DNA of 64,000 nt from assembly GCA_002470825.1 (NCBI GenBank), contig DKOR01000034.1, positions 87,348 through 151,347 of the forward strand, read 5' to 3'. Shown here one piece after another: positions 63,650 through 64,000 of this stretch (its first letter is position 1; the number at the start of each line of letters is the position of its first letter). The notes under the pieces were generated by a model that worked only from the letters and a program-made list of their open reading frames with translations, ran no database searches and was not told where the DNA came from. This DNA comes from Thiotrichaceae bacterium UBA7357. Lineage in GTDB: Bacteria > Pseudomonadota > Gammaproteobacteria > Eutrophobiales > Eutrophobiaceae. A program made the position numbers and the translations under genes.

Positions 63650-64000
63650 TGCTAATCACCATTCCATAATTAATATGCTGATAATGCAAGATTAGCACTA
63701 TACTCAGTTAGCGTTAAGTGAATTTCTTCATCTTAAAATATTTTTGCTAATCTATTCAAATAAAGCAAAATAAGTAACGTCAACTAAAATCTTTGATTCT
63801 AATATGTAAAGACTTTGCTAATAAAATCGATGTATAAGTTAGTTTTTTATTCACTATAAATTATTGTTTTTATTGAAAATAATATCTATTAGCATATATT
63901 TTATTCTATTTGAATTATTAGAACGTAATACTCAATCTAGCCAGACAGTTTTTCATTTTCTTGGAGATGAAGCTTGGACTAATTTTAATACTTTACTGAT
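63650..64000. other. Non-coding stretch with a possible gene start at the right edge
   Basis: The first ~220 bases contain no recognisable feature apart from the promoter expected for the FHA gene. From about 63873 a plus-strand frame stays open to the edge and ends with a stretch (ELLERNTQSSQTVFHFLGD) that resembles the N-terminus of AMP-forming acyl ligases. No ATG opens it, so the start is unknown and the identification is weak. Confidence 0.3.

Overview
The window is AT-rich bacterial DNA, densely packed with genes. Its protein content points to a gammaproteobacterium outside the enterics. It has the yciO-yciB-yciI-bolA neighbourhood, ClpS-ClpA, a bifunctional ArgA, PrmB, YqcC, an RpfE-like protein next to recJ, and ScpA/ScpB rather than a visible MukBEF. 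SoxC/SoxD-type proteins and a SoxYZ-like carrier of the kind found beside quinoprotein dehydrogenases suggest an organism that handles reduced sulfur or C1 compounds. The species cannot be named from this sequence. I saw no insertion sequence, prophage, CRISPR array, tRNA or rRNA.

Layout. 0-7.5 kb: a partial rluB, scpB, scpA, trpS and yciO on the minus strand, then yciB, yciI, bolA, dam, dapE and yqhA on the plus strand, closed by a clear bidirectional terminator. 7.5-15.4 kb: aceA divergent from a LysR regulator with a dyad between them, then clpS-clpA, argA and argE. 15.5-21 kb: ilvD, a VF530-type DNA-binding protein followed by a possible 28-residue membrane microprotein, a lytic transglycosylase, pgpA, and a run of a secreted protein, an exported methyltransferase-like protein and a DUF423 protein. 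21-28 kb: a six-gene minus-strand operon for MoxR, DUF58, DUF4381, BatA, a BatB-BatC fusion and BatD. 28-35.3 kb: a LysR remnant, an old-yellow-enzyme reductase, yqcC, a second EF-G, then an acetoacetate decarboxylase and a CmcJ/NvfI-like protein. 35.6-41.5 kb: typA, an M17 aminopeptidase, an esterase and argG. 41.8-43.8 kb: an hvfA-hvfB-hvfC RiPP cluster for a modified-cysteine, copper-binding type peptide. 44-53.6 kb: lysS, prfB with its programmed frameshift, recJ, an rpfE-like gene, thrC, hom and alaC. 53.7-58.3 kb: a Nit-type amidase and tldD, then an MFS transporter and aroC. 58.5-62.7 kb: soxD-like, soxC, the SoxYZ-like carrier and prmB. 62.9-64 kb: a double-FHA protein and perhaps the start of another gene at the right edge.

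Most of the window is core metabolism, translation and cell-envelope work. The more distinctive parts are five. The hvf cluster has five EGxCG-type repeats, one of which lost its cysteine. The adc/CmcJ-like pair lies behind two matching operator-like dyads and is split by a perfect 13-bp hairpin. The soxCD plus SoxYZ-like block sits between aroC and prmB, genes that are commonly close together. ThrC carries an insert with four cysteines. A microprotein frame lies just after the VF530 gene. Several genes appear to start with TTG or GTG, supported by homology and sometimes by a Shine-Dalgarno sequence.
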